Shown here piece after piece: positions 6,372-13,638 of a stretch of DNA of 13,638 nt. A program made the position numbers and the translations under genes. Each line of letters begins with the position of its first letter. Positions within the stretch are counted from its first letter, which is position 1. This stretch comes from CAZQIC01 sp964593555 (GTDB lineage Bacteria; Bacteroidota; Bacteroidia; JAFLBG01), in NCBI GenBank assembly GCA_964593555.1, contig CAZQIC010000124.1, forward strand, positions 1 to 13,638, in the 5' to 3' direction. The notes under the pieces were generated by a model. That model made no database searches, was not told where the DNA came from, and saw only the letters and a list, made by a program, of their open reading frames with translations.

Positions 6372-8291
6372 TTAATCTTTTACCACAGCCCCCTTATTAT
6401 AAACCTGAGTTCGATATTTAAGCGATGGTGACTTAATAAATTTTCCTAATCCTAACCTTTCCCATTTTTCGTCCACCTTTTTTATTGTCTCTTCGTCAGT
6501 ACAAAGAATGTTTGGCCAGTCGCGTTGAAAATTATCATGTTCTTTTGTTTTGCGTGTCCCATCAAAACCTATGTGTGAAATATCGCCATCACCTGTTGCT
6601 TCAACAACATAACTGTCTCTTTTTGCATCCAGGTTATTTGCGAAACGCCAAACAACATCCGCAATATCTGTGGCATCAACAGTATCTTCAACGTAAATGA
6701 CAATTTTTACATTTGAAAAAGCAGGTAACGAAAACAACTTTTGATTCAATTCCCTGATATGATTTTTGCGATTTTTCTTCACAGAGATAAAAACCATCGA
6801 AATATTTTTCTGCAACAGATCATCGTAGATTCCAACAATCTCTTGGAATTCTTTTTTTATTTTTTCCTTCTCCAGCCCTGAACTTTGAACTTTGAACTTT
6901 GAACTTTGAACTTTCTCACCTCTTATCTCTTCAATCAACTTAACGGTAGCATCAACACACATCTTCCCTCCAAAAGCAAATTTAGAACAAGAGTGATCCA
7001 ACACATCCATTGGTCCCTGGCTAAAATAAATATCATTCTGTGGATCCACATTGTTGCTGATTGCCTGAGCTACCTCAACATAATTCTTAATGTTTACTTT
7101 CTCATCTACTACAACTAATATTTTATTGAACATCATTTGTCCTGCACCCCACATGGCATTCATTACTTTTTGTGCGTGACCCGGGTATTCCTTTTTTATT
7201 TTAACAATGGTCAGGTTATGAAATACTCCTTCAATTGGCAATTCCATATCAATGATCTCAGGGATTAAAGTCATTTTTATAGGCGCTAAAAAAATTCGCT
7301 CTGTAGCTTTTCCTATCCATGCATCTTCCTGCGGTGGTATTCCAACAATGGTAGAAGGATAGACCGCATTTTTTTTATGTGTGATGCAGGTAATATGAAA
7401 TTTCGGATAATAATCTGCCAATGAATAATAACCGGTATGGTCGCCAAATGGTCCTTCTAAAATGTTTTCTTCCTCCGGATCAACATAGCCTTCAATAATT
7501 ATATCCGCATCGGCCGGCACATGAATGTCTTGTGTAAGACATTTCACCAACTCTACTTTTTTCTTTCTTAAAAATCCGGCCAGCATGTACTCATCTACAT
7601 TAGGCGGCAGCGGAGCCGTTGCAGCATAGGTATAAACCGGATCGCCACCAAGCGCAACTGCAATCGGCATTTTTTTTCCGAGTTTTTTATATTCATTAAA
7701 ATGACCTGCAGAAACTTTATGCTTGTGCCAATGCATACCGGTGAGCTTAGGCCCAAACACCTGCATACGATACATACCAACATTACGAATTCCGTTATTG
7801 GGTTCAATCGTATGAATAACAGGAAGTGTAATGAACGGACCGCCATCTTCCGGCCAGCACTTCATTACAGGAAATTTTGTAATGTCAGGATCACTCATAA
7901 TTACTTCCTGGCATTCTCCTTTTCCACTTACGACCTTCGGCATCCATGAAGCGATCTCACTCAACGCAGGAAGCATTTTTATTTTATCTAAAATGTTTTC
8001 TTTAGGAGAAGAAAGCTGCTTGAATAATTTTTCTATTTGTCCACTTATGTCATCGAGTTCTTTTACACCTAATGCCAAACACATTCTTTTATATGATCCC
8101 ATTGAATTGATCAACAAAGGAAACGGTGTTCCTGTATTCTCAAAAAGTAATGCTTTGTTATTATTTGATTTTGAAATACGGTCAACAACTTCGGTAATTT
8201 CTAAATGCGGATCAACGAATTCTTTGATCCTTACAAGCTCTCCCTCACGTTCAAGAGTATCGATAAAATGCTGGAGATTTTTATAGGCCAT
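6372..8291 (-). CDS. ubiD: UbiD-family prenylated-FMN-dependent decarboxylase
   Basis: A 639-residue member of the UbiD family, cytosolic enzymes that (de)carboxylate aromatic or alpha,beta-unsaturated acids using prenylated FMN made by UbiX. The characteristic region is well preserved: NVGMYRMQVFG with the cofactor-side Arg175, the MHWHKHK segment near residue 186, ALGGDP near 214, and ILEGPFGDHTGYYS with Glu279, part of the catalytic Arg-Glu-Glu network. The C-terminal half continues with VVWRFANNLDAKRD and GFDGTRKT, as in longer family members. Residues about 459-471 (KVQSSKFKVQSS) are low complexity and come from a heptanucleotide tandem repeat, in a linker between two conserved blocks. 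Homologues in Bacteroidota are often labelled menaquinone or ubiquinone decarboxylase, but the physiological substrate is not determined by sequence; no quinone or ubiX gene is in the window. The gene follows the citrate synthase terminator, so it probably has its own promoter, though I see no good -7 match in its 50-bp leader. Confidence 0.9.
   Translation of the reverse strand: MAYKNLQHFIDTLEREGELVRIKEFVDPHLEITEVVDRISKSNNNKALLFENTGTPFPLLINSMGSYKRMCLALGVKELDDISGQIEKLFKQLSSPKENILDKIKMLPALSEIASWMPKVVSGKGECQEVIMSDPDITKFPVMKCWPEDGGPFITLPVIHTIEPNNGIRNVGMYRMQVFGPKLTGMHWHKHKVSAGHFNEYKKLGKKMPIAVALGGDPVYTYAATAPLPPNVDEYMLAGFLRKKKVELVKCLTQDIHVPADADIIIEGYVDPEEENILEGPFGDHTGYYSLADYYPKFHITCITHKKNAVYPSTIVGIPPQEDAWIGKATERIFLAPIKMTLIPEIIDMELPIEGVFHNLTIVKIKKEYPGHAQKVMNAMWGAGQMMFNKILVVVDEKVNIKNYVEVAQAISNNVDPQNDIYFSQGPMDVLDHSCSKFAFGGKMCVDATVKLIEEIRGEKVQSSKFKVQSSGLEKEKIKKEFQEIVGIYDDLLQKNISMVFISVKKNRKNHIRELNQKLFSLPAFSNVKIVIYVEDTVDATDIADVVWRFANNLDAKRDSYVVEATGDGDISHIGFDGTRKTKEHDNFQRDWPNILCTDEETIKKVDEKWERLGLGKFIKSPSLKYRTQVYNKGAVVKD
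6881..6914. repeat. Heptanucleotide tandem repeat (AACTTTG, about 4.9 copies) inside ubiD
   Basis: Four perfect AACTTTG units (6881-6908) and a partial fifth (AACTTT, to 6914). Since 7 is not a multiple of 3, gain or loss of one unit shifts the ubiD frame; a change of three units adds or removes seven residues. The related degenerate sequence aagtttaaagtttaac lies in the ubiD leader (about 8303-8318). Confidence 0.9.
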
Positions 8292-8334
8292 ACTTTAGTT
8301 CTAAGTTTAAAGTTTAACAGTTGCCAAGAGTAAC

Positions 8335-8366
8335 AAATAAAAAAAGGACGGAAATGCTCCGTCCTT
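8335..8366 (-). terminator. Intrinsic terminator of citrate synthase
   Basis: Read on the minus strand, aaggacgga-gcatt-tccgtcctt forms a perfect 9-bp stem (8344-8352 with 8358-8366), followed by a T-rich tract TTTTTATTTG. It starts 24 bp after the citrate synthase stop and separates that gene from ubiD. Confidence 0.85.
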
Positions 8367-8390
8367 CAAGATATAAATAAAATCAAAATT

Positions 8391-9716
8391 TTACGCAGTT
8401 ACAGCACCAATTTTTTTCTTGATACCGTCAGTGGTCATTGATCCCGGACGCTCCAGAGGATGACCTAAAGCCCTGTCCCAGATAAGTGATGCCAATACCC
8501 CTAAAGATCTTGATACGCCAAAAAGAACAGTATAAAAATCAAATTCGGTAATGCCATAGTGCATTAATAAAGCTCCCGAATGTGCATCAACATTTGGCCA
8601 TGGATTTTTAATTTTACCTGTGCCCGCTAAAATATTAGGAGCTACTTCATAGATCATTTGTACAATTTCACAAAGATCATTGCTCTTACCTTCCGCTTTG
8701 ATATAATTTTTATAAAATTCCTGTTGAGCTATAAAGCGAGGATCCGTTTTTCTGAGTACAGCGTGGCCGTATCCCGGAACAACTTTACCTTCCGACAGGG
8801 TTTTTTTAATAAACTCTTCAATCTGTTGTTTTGTTGGCAAACCCCCTCCTAATTCTTCACGCATATGCATGATCCATATTATCACTTCCTGATTTGCCAA
8901 TCCATGCAACGGCCCCGCAAGTCCGTTCATACCTGATGCAAAAGCCAAATAAGGATCACTTAATGCGGAACCTACCAAATGCGTAGTGTGTGCAGAAACG
9001 TTTCCACCTTCATGATCAGCATGGATGGTCATATACATGCGCATCAATCTTTTTACATTAAAATCTTCATAACCCATCATGTGTGCCAGGTTACTTGCCC
9101 AATCTAGTTTTGGATCCGGCTCAATATGCTCATTGTTCTTATATTTTTTACGATAGATATAAGCAGCGACTCTTGGTAAACGCGCAATAAGATTCATTGA
9201 ATCTTCATATGCATAATCCCAATATTCTTTTTTGCTCATTCCTTTTCTGTAAGCAGCAGCAAATACACTTTCTGTTTGCATAGCCATAATGCCAATACTA
9301 AACATAGTCATGGGATGCGTTGATGAAGGCAGCTTATCAAGAATATCAAAAATATGTTTAGGCACAATTGATCTGCGCGCCCAATTATTACTTACGTTAG
9401 TAACATCTTCCTGTGTTGGCATTTCGCCAACCAGCATCAGGTAAAATATTCCTTCCGGAAGCGGCTCTGTACCGCCAACTGCTTTCGGTAATTGTTTTCT
9501 TAATTCGGGAATTGTATATCCGCGAAAACGAATTCCTTCTTCGGCATCAAGTTTAGATGTTTCAGTAACAAGGCCAACAATACCTTTCATACCCTGGTAA
9601 ACCTGGGCAACGGTATACTCGCCTAATTTTTTATCGCCATGTTCTTTGATCAGTGCTTTTACTTCAGCTGCCATGGGAACAGCTTTTTCTACAAATTTTT
9701 CTTTGAGTGCGTCCAT
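8391..9716 (-). CDS. gltA: Citrate synthase, eukaryotic mitochondrial-like type
   Basis: Condenses oxaloacetate with acetyl-CoA to give citrate, the entry step of the TCA cycle. The 441-residue sequence is far closer to mitochondrial (type I, homodimeric) citrate synthase than to the E. coli-type enzyme. It carries GIVGLVTETSKLDAEEGIRFRG, HADHEGGNVSAHTTHLVGSALSDPYLAFA, NGLAGPLHGLANQEV and ATP-independent features such as KNPWPNVDAHSG in near-identical form. All three catalytic residues are present: His271 (GPLHGLAN), His318 (PGYGHAVLRKTDPR) and Asp377 (VDAHSG), with the citrate-binding Arg in PLERP near the end. The length fits the mature mitochondrial enzyme plus a short N-terminal extension of about 20 residues. 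A strong terminator follows the gene, and the enolase terminator precedes it, so it is monocistronic. The start at ATG 9716 fits the conserved helical N-terminus; no clear -7 element is seen in the 72-bp upstream gap. Confidence 0.95.
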   Translation of the reverse strand: MDALKEKFVEKAVPMAAEVKALIKEHGDKKLGEYTVAQVYQGMKGIVGLVTETSKLDAEEGIRFRGYTIPELRKQLPKAVGGTEPLPEGIFYLMLVGEMPTQEDVTNVSNNWARRSIVPKHIFDILDKLPSSTHPMTMFSIGIMAMQTESVFAAAYRKGMSKKEYWDYAYEDSMNLIARLPRVAAYIYRKKYKNNEHIEPDPKLDWASNLAHMMGYEDFNVKRLMRMYMTIHADHEGGNVSAHTTHLVGSALSDPYLAFASGMNGLAGPLHGLANQEVIIWIMHMREELGGGLPTKQQIEEFIKKTLSEGKVVPGYGHAVLRKTDPRFIAQQEFYKNYIKAEGKSNDLCEIVQMIYEVAPNILAGTGKIKNPWPNVDAHSGALLMHYGITEFDFYTVLFGVSRSLGVLASLIWDRALGHPLERPGSMTTDGIKKKIGAVTA

Positions 9717-9746
9717 AATTATAGTATCAAAAAAGATCGAATACCT

Positions 9747-9776
9747 CTATAAAAATAGCTTTGTTCAAGCTATTTT
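9747..9776 (-). terminator. Intrinsic terminator of enolase
   Basis: On the minus strand, aaaatagct-tgaacaa-agctatttt forms a perfect 9-bp stem (9752-9760 with 9768-9776) whose 3' arm runs into a T stretch, TTTTTATAG. It begins 12 bp after the enolase stop and closes that transcript before citrate synthase. Confidence 0.75.
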
Positions 9777-9788
9777 CAAAGTGAAGTG

Positions 9789-11075
9789 CTAAATATATTT
9801 AAAGGCCTTCCCTAAATACACCCCAGCATCTTCTAACTGAGCCTCAATCCTAAGTAATTGGTTGTATTTAGCGATCCTATCTGAACGGGAAGCGGATCCG
9901 GTCTTTATTTGCCCTGTATTGAGTGCTACTGCAAGGTCGGCAATGGTTGTATCCTCTGTTTCGCCTGATCTGTGGCTCATTACAGAGGTATATGAATTTC
10001 TATGTGCCATATCAACTGCATCAATTGTTTCCGAAAGCGTTCCGATCTGATTCACCTTTACTAGTATCGAATTCGCAACTCCTTTATCGATCCCTTGCGC
10101 CAAACGTTCTACATTGGTAACAAACAGGTCATCGCCCACCAACTGCACTTCATTACCCAATTTATCGGTAAGTAGCTTCCATCCTGTCCAGTCATCCTCT
10201 GCAAGACCGTCTTCAATGGAAACTATAGGATATTTTTTTGCCCAGTCCGCCCAAAAATCTACCATTTGAGACGATGTCAATTTATCCCCAGTTGATTTAT
10301 GTAAATGATATATCTTTTCCTTTGAATTATAAAACTCTGACGCCGCTGCATCCATTGCTATATATATGTCTTCGCCCGGTTTATATTTTGCCGATTCGAT
10401 GGCTTTCAGGATAACTTTGATCGCCTCCTCATTAGATTTAAGGTTGGGTGCAAAACCACCTTCATCACCAACATTGGTAGAGTACCCTTTATCCTTCAAT
10501 ACCTTTTTAAGATGGTGAAACACTTCCGTTCCCATTTGCATGGCTTCGGTAAAAGTTTCGGCACCAATAGGCATGATCATAAATTCCTGGAAATCGATGC
10601 TGTTATCCGCGTGTGAACCACCATTGATGATATTCATCATTGGGATAGGAAGCGTTTTAGCATTCACCCCTCCTATATAACGATACAACGTTGTTCCGGC
10701 CTCTTGCGCCGCTGCTTTAGCTGCCGCCAATGAAACACCAAGAATAGCATTGGCCCCAAGATTCTCTTTATTCTTGCTTCCATCCAATGCGATCATTTTT
10801 TTATCTATCCCGCCCTGATCGAACACAAACATTCCATTGAGTTCTTCTTTTATCACTGTGTTCACATTATTCACAGCTTTGGCAACACCTTTACCCATAT
10901 ATTTTGCTTTGTCCCCATCACGAAGTTCAACAGCCTCATGTTTTCCGGTTGAAGCACCGGAAGGGACTGCCGCACGACCAAGCACTCCCGCATCGGTTAC
11001 AACATCTACTTCTATTGTTGGGTTCCCTCTTGAATCGAATATTTGACGGGCGACAATATTGGCAATAAAAGTCAT
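9789..11075 (-). CDS. eno: Enolase (phosphopyruvate hydratase)
   Basis: Interconverts 2-phosphoglycerate and phosphoenolpyruvate in glycolysis and gluconeogenesis, in the cytosol with Mg2+. The 428-residue length is normal. The sequence shows the mobile loop PSGASTGKHEAVELRDGD (residues 38-55), NGGSHADN with His155, QEFMIMP with Glu164, GDEGGFAP with the catalytic acid Glu205, metal ligands Asp242, Glu288 (SIEDGLAEDDW) and Asp315 (VGDDLFVTN), catalytic base Lys340 (LVKVNQIGT), the signature SHRSGETEDTTIADLAVA (367-384) and substrate Lys391 (KTGSASRSDR). No residue is missing. It is transcribed alone: a perfect -7 element lies upstream and a terminator directly downstream. It diverges from a glutamine amidotransferase gene across an 85-bp intergenic region. 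Confidence 0.98.
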   Translation of the reverse strand: MTFIANIVARQIFDSRGNPTIEVDVVTDAGVLGRAAVPSGASTGKHEAVELRDGDKAKYMGKGVAKAVNNVNTVIKEELNGMFVFDQGGIDKKMIALDGSKNKENLGANAILGVSLAAAKAAAQEAGTTLYRYIGGVNAKTLPIPMMNIINGGSHADNSIDFQEFMIMPIGAETFTEAMQMGTEVFHHLKKVLKDKGYSTNVGDEGGFAPNLKSNEEAIKVILKAIESAKYKPGEDIYIAMDAAASEFYNSKEKIYHLHKSTGDKLTSSQMVDFWADWAKKYPIVSIEDGLAEDDWTGWKLLTDKLGNEVQLVGDDLFVTNVERLAQGIDKGVANSILVKVNQIGTLSETIDAVDMAHRNSYTSVMSHRSGETEDTTIADLAVALNTGQIKTGSASRSDRIAKYNQLLRIEAQLEDAGVYLGKAFKYI

Positions 11076-11109
11076 ATGAAATAGTATTTAGTTAAAACGA
11101 TTTGTTGGT

Positions 11110-11117
11110 CAAAATTA
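11110..11117 (-). promoter_or_regulatory. -7 promoter element (TAATTTTG) of enolase
   Basis: Exact TAnnTTTG match on the minus strand, ending 34 bp before the enolase ATG. The same octamer at the same distance precedes the gene at 11706-13253. A TTG upstream exists, but about 24 bp away, longer than ideal. Confidence 0.6.
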
Positions 11118-11138
11118 GAAATAAAATTCGTTTCGGGC

Positions 11139-11152
11139 TTACAAATTTGTAA
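11139..11152. promoter_or_regulatory. 14-bp perfect palindrome in a divergent promoter region
   Basis: ttacaaa/tttgtaa lies between enolase and the divergent amidotransferase gene, 8 bp before the latter's ATG. It contains CAAATTTG, one base from a TAnnTTTG -7 element on the plus strand, so it may be the amidotransferase promoter, a repressor operator, or both. No regulator is identified. Confidence 0.35.
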
Positions 11153-11160
11153 GTTAGGGT

Positions 11161-11709
11161 ATGATATATATAATTGATTTTGGCAGCAGCAAGGTGCCTG
11201 AGATAGCAAGGGAGATAAGGGAATTGGAGTATAAGGCCACAATCTGTAAATGGAACGATAATATTGATCTTACAAATGTTAAGGGAGTTGTCTTGAGCGG
11301 TGCACCTATATTACTTACCAAAACAGATCCTGCCATATACCTGGAAAAATTTTCTTTTTTAAAAACTACAACCATTCCAATTCTTGGAATATGTTTTGGA
11401 CATCAATTGGTCGGCATGTTATTCGGCGCGAAAGTTTATTTAGGTGAAGAGAACAGGGAGCAAAAAGAAATTTCACTTATTAATGAGAGTATCTTATTTA
11501 ATGAATTAGACAACCCGTGCATATTTAAAGAAGATCATACCGAGGGAATTGAACTTCCTGAAAATTTCATTTGTCTTGCCCAATCGGATGACTATCCAGT
11601 GGAAGCCATGGAACACGAGTCAAAAAAAATATATGGTGTTCAGTTTCATCCGGAAGTTTCTGGAGAAAACGGGAAACGATTGCTGAAAAATTTTCTTAAC
11701 AATATCTAA
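11161..11709 (+). CDS. Stand-alone class I glutamine amidotransferase (GMP synthase subunit A-like)
   Basis: A 182-residue single-domain protein that should release ammonia from glutamine. The class I triad is present: nucleophile Cys78 in GICFGHQL, His163 and Glu165 in GVQFHPEVSGENG. The oxyanion-hole region is SGAP (46-49). The N-terminus MIYIIDFGSS and overall length resemble the separate glutaminase subunit of GMP synthase (GuaA-A), a two-subunit form known mainly from archaea; most bacteria fuse it to the ATP-pyrophosphatase domain. No synthetase domain follows here, since the next gene is unrelated and converges from the other strand. Likely roles are supplying ammonia to a partner encoded elsewhere, or gamma-glutamyl hydrolysis of a small substrate. 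Its stop overlaps the stop of the converging gene (CTAA, 11706-11709). The family call is firm; the partner is unknown. Confidence 0.85.
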   Translation: MIYIIDFGSSKVPEIAREIRELEYKATICKWNDNIDLTNVKGVVLSGAPILLTKTDPAIYLEKFSFLKTTTIPILGICFGHQLVGMLFGAKVYLGEENREQKEISLINESILFNELDNPCIFKEDHTEGIELPENFICLAQSDDYPVEAMEHESKKIYGVQFHPEVSGENGKRLLKNFLNNI

Positions 11710-13253
11710 TCGGGCAAATTTATTTTTCCATATTCTTTCAATGCCCTTTCTTTCACGATGTCTTTCATTGGCCTTTTTTGAATTTTACTTTCCAGCCAGG
11801 ATAGAACATCTAAGATCACTGACATTTTTTTTATTTCCTTATCGCTATTTATTAAGCCGTTTGTTTCTTCATATACACTTTTTAAAGCTGTCTTATACTC
11901 ATTTGGAGTAAATGTTTTTTTCACATCCTTTTCAATGAAATCTACTACAAAACTTAAATAATTTTTGCTGCTCTTACTTTTTTCATTAATAATTTTTAAC
12001 TGAGACTTCAATACAGCATGATTGCCTAATTCGAAATGCGTTAAAAGACTCAACACTCTGGCTGAATAGATTGTTACCACCTCCGACAGGAGGTTTTGAA
12101 AAATAATTTTATTTAAACACCTGAGCGCCTCTTTATAATTTAATGTTATAAAGTAACAATATGCCATTTCATAATATAAACGCACCTCATAGCTGGGAGA
12201 AATTTTATATTTGACAATATTCGCTTTTACATTCTCACACTTTTCCAGTGAACGTTTATATTCACCAATACGGGTATAAAAAGTCAAGTATAAAAAATTA
12301 GAAAACTCGAATATTCTTCCTTGTAAATAATTTGATTTTTTTATAACCGGCTCCTCCGCATAAGTAAAAAAGTCCTTCATGGTGATAAACATTTCCTCAA
12401 ACCTATATAATTCGGCCTGAGTAACGAATAAATTATAAATTGAATCTAAATAGCCTTCGGGATCAAGCTTGATCATTTGCTTTTTTTCTTGAAAAAGCCG
12501 AATAATTCTCATCGCATAACTATAGCTTTTAGGTAAATTACCCAACACGAAATAAGAACCGCCAAGAATAGTATTGTAATTTAATTTTGCCTTAGTAGAG
12601 AAGGCCACTTTTTCGTTTTTCAAATATGGACCTTCAAGAAAATTTTTTAATTCTCCTAAATCATCCTTTGATTTCGACTCATTTATTTTACCCCATAAAA
12701 CAATCACCTGCTGCATCAGGTACTCATATTGAATATTATTGTTAAGCATATGCAAAGCGTTTTGCTGCTCCTTCAATAATTCTAATCCATCAAAAGGAAT
12801 ACCGTGATACCTGGAAGGAATTTTCCTTTGCAGACTGATCAACGCATGCAACTGTAAAAAAATCTCGAACTCATGAGCCTGTTTTTTAAGGCTTCTTATC
12901 ATTTTATCTGCTTCCTTATAATGTTGTTTTTCAATCAATAGCTCAACACACCTAGCTAAATGAGAAATTTCTGTCGGCTTTGACCATTTTAAGTTGTAAT
13001 TATATTGGCTGTGAAGAACCAATTCGAACAAATAGTTTTTATGACGTGAAAGATTGTGTGTGTAATTTTTATCATTCATTTCTTCTACCACCTTCAGCTC
13101 ATCATATGCTTCCTGCTGCTCAATAATATCAAACAGTTGAACCGCATTATTCTTTGCAGAGTCGGAAAATGCTCCGGCAATTTTTTTAAAATAGGCTTTT
13201 TCGGTGCCGTTCAGTGAACGGATTAATTTAAAAAGAGAGTCGGACTTAGACAT
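11706..13253 (-). CDS. Large helical-repeat protein of unknown function
   Basis: A 515-residue protein without signal peptide or membrane segment, starting MSKSDSLFKLIRSLNGTEKAYFKKIAG at ATG 13253. The frame stays open to 13289, but that extension looks non-coding and includes the promoter zone. The N-terminal SLxxxEKxYFKK pattern is one I recall from uncharacterised Bacteroidota proteins of about 500 residues. The whole chain is predicted helical and rich in Leu, Lys, Tyr and Glu. A TPR-like unit is visible in EVRLYYEMAYCYFITLNYKEALRCLNKII (about residues 360-390), and weaker helix pairs occur throughout, suggesting a superhelical scaffold. There is no enzymatic motif. It converges on the amidotransferase gene with overlapping stops, and no terminator is seen between them. 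It has a perfect -7 element upstream. I cannot assign a function. Confidence 0.75.
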   Translation of the reverse strand: MSKSDSLFKLIRSLNGTEKAYFKKIAGAFSDSAKNNAVQLFDIIEQQEAYDELKVVEEMNDKNYTHNLSRHKNYLFELVLHSQYNYNLKWSKPTEISHLARCVELLIEKQHYKEADKMIRSLKKQAHEFEIFLQLHALISLQRKIPSRYHGIPFDGLELLKEQQNALHMLNNNIQYEYLMQQVIVLWGKINESKSKDDLGELKNFLEGPYLKNEKVAFSTKAKLNYNTILGGSYFVLGNLPKSYSYAMRIIRLFQEKKQMIKLDPEGYLDSIYNLFVTQAELYRFEEMFITMKDFFTYAEEPVIKKSNYLQGRIFEFSNFLYLTFYTRIGEYKRSLEKCENVKANIVKYKISPSYEVRLYYEMAYCYFITLNYKEALRCLNKIIFQNLLSEVVTIYSARVLSLLTHFELGNHAVLKSQLKIINEKSKSSKNYLSFVVDFIEKDVKKTFTPNEYKTALKSVYEETNGLINSDKEIKKMSVILDVLSWLESKIQKRPMKDIVKERALKEYGKINLPD

Positions 13254-13286
13254 TTTGAATTGTAAATTATTTAATAAATCGTATAT

Positions 13287-13294
13287 CAAAATTA
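13287..13294 (-). promoter_or_regulatory. -7 promoter element (TAATTTTG) of the helical-repeat gene
   Basis: Exact TAnnTTTG match on the minus strand, ending 33 bp before ATG 13253, mirroring the enolase promoter in sequence and distance. It also supports 13253 over 13289 as the start, because it overlaps and lies just beyond the longer frame's first codon. Confidence 0.6.
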
Positions 13295-13346
13295 AACAAA
13301 ATAGTTAAAATATATAATTGTAGATTGTAATTTTTTTTAACAGATA

Positions 13347-13375
13347 TTGAAAAAATAATGGCCAGTGTAAATTTG
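13347..13375 (+). promoter_or_regulatory. Plus-strand promoter (TTG-N18-TAAATTTG)
   Basis: TTG at 13347-13349, an 18-bp spacer, then TAAATTTG at 13368-13375: a full -33/-7 pair for the Bacteroidota primary sigma factor, the best promoter in the window. It points away from the helical-repeat gene, into a stretch without an ORF. Confidence 0.6.
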
Positions 13376-13380
13376 ATTTT

Positions 13381-13505
13381 ATATCTGTTCTTTAATAAAA
13401 ACATTTTAAGAAATCCACTTCAGCGAATGCAGGTATCGCATAAAGATTAAAATAGCACATACTTGCTTTTTCTAACGAAGCCTCCCAAAGGGAGGCTTTC
13501 TGTTT
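13381..13505 (+). ncRNA. Candidate small non-coding RNA (about 125 nt)
   Basis: The predicted transcript begins 5-7 nt after TAAATTTG and ends at the terminator hairpin at 13478-13498. The only ATG ORF inside is MQVSHKD, seven codons (from 13429), so no protein is expected. A short internal stem gcga/tcgc around 13425-13441 is visible; otherwise the body is A/T-rich. I do not recognise an Rfam family. The call rests on the promoter-terminator pairing alone. Confidence 0.4.
13478..13505 (+). terminator. Intrinsic terminator hairpin
   Basis: aagcctccc-aaa-gggaggctt is a perfect 9-bp GC-rich stem (13478-13498), followed on the plus strand by tctgttta. The T-tract is modest but better than on the minus strand, where CGTTAG follows. 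Orientation suggests it ends the transcript starting near 13381. Confidence 0.65.
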
Positions 13506-13638
13506 ATACCATCTTTTTACCGTTTCCTTTTCATCGCCTTTTATTACTTGTAAAACGTAAAATAAATTTAAATATCACATATAATAATAGAGTTTATACC
13601 GAATAAGATATTAAGAACATAAAGTTAGAAAAAAGTTT
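13506..13638. other. A/T-rich right edge, nothing recognised
   Basis: No ORF, hairpin or perfect -7 element is visible. The word tttatacc occurs twice (13503 and 13594), probably by chance. The stretch may be upstream sequence of a gene outside the window. Confidence 0.5.

Noticed and set aside
7831..8286. 151-codon plus-strand ORF opposite ubiD
   Set aside because: It lies wholly antisense to strongly conserved ubiD coding sequence and its translation resembles no protein; a shadow frame.
6372..11075. A single ubiD-citrate synthase-enolase operon
   Set aside because: Clear intrinsic terminators follow enolase and citrate synthase, so these genes are separate transcription units despite sharing a strand.

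Overview
The window looks like a chromosomal segment of a low-GC member of the Bacteroidota, probably an uncultured environmental lineage. Four things point there. Several starts lack a Shine-Dalgarno sequence and have A/T-rich leaders. Exact matches to the Bacteroidota -7 element TAnnTTTG lie upstream of several genes. Bacteroidota-type protein families are present: a secreted C1B peptidase with a KDSGSGG motif, a mitochondrial-like citrate synthase and a long helical protein starting MSKSDSLF. Finally, REP-like hairpins and AACTTTG heptamer repeats of a kind common in that phylum occur in the window. These are assignments by eye; no database search was run.

Layout. Positions 1-2139 hold two exported peptidase genes on the minus strand: a truncated M1 aminopeptidase that ends before its zinc site, and an intact C1 peptidase. 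Positions 2205-2436 are a cluster of hairpin repeats running into the 3' end of a membrane glycosyltransferase gene (2407-3828). Upstream of that gene is a 72-residue antitoxin-like ORF with no visible toxin (3860-4078). Positions 4144-4271 are a nested palindromic element, followed by an insertion sequence with one DDE transposase gene (4406-5719). Between the IS and ubiD are two gene remnants: a piece of a cation P-type ATPase and an 85-residue helical-repeat N-terminus.

Positions 6372-11075 carry core metabolism, all on the minus strand: a UbiD-family decarboxylase, a eukaryote/mitochondrial-like citrate synthase and enolase. Citrate synthase and enolase each end in a clear intrinsic terminator, so they are separate transcription units rather than an operon. 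A stand-alone class I glutamine amidotransferase (11161-11709, plus) diverges from enolase. It converges, with overlapping stop codons, on a 515-residue helical protein of unknown function (11706-13253, minus). The right end has a plus-strand promoter and a terminator about 100 bp downstream with no real ORF between them, a candidate small RNA.

The window is mostly housekeeping genes broken up by mobile and repeat DNA; no complete new defence or biosynthetic system is visible. The most original signals are: (i) two hairpin elements with different cores that share the same terminal inverted repeats, (ii) the candidate sRNA at 13381-13505, (iii) a heptanucleotide tandem repeat inside ubiD whose copy number would control the reading frame, and (iv) the rearrangement scar between the IS and ubiD.
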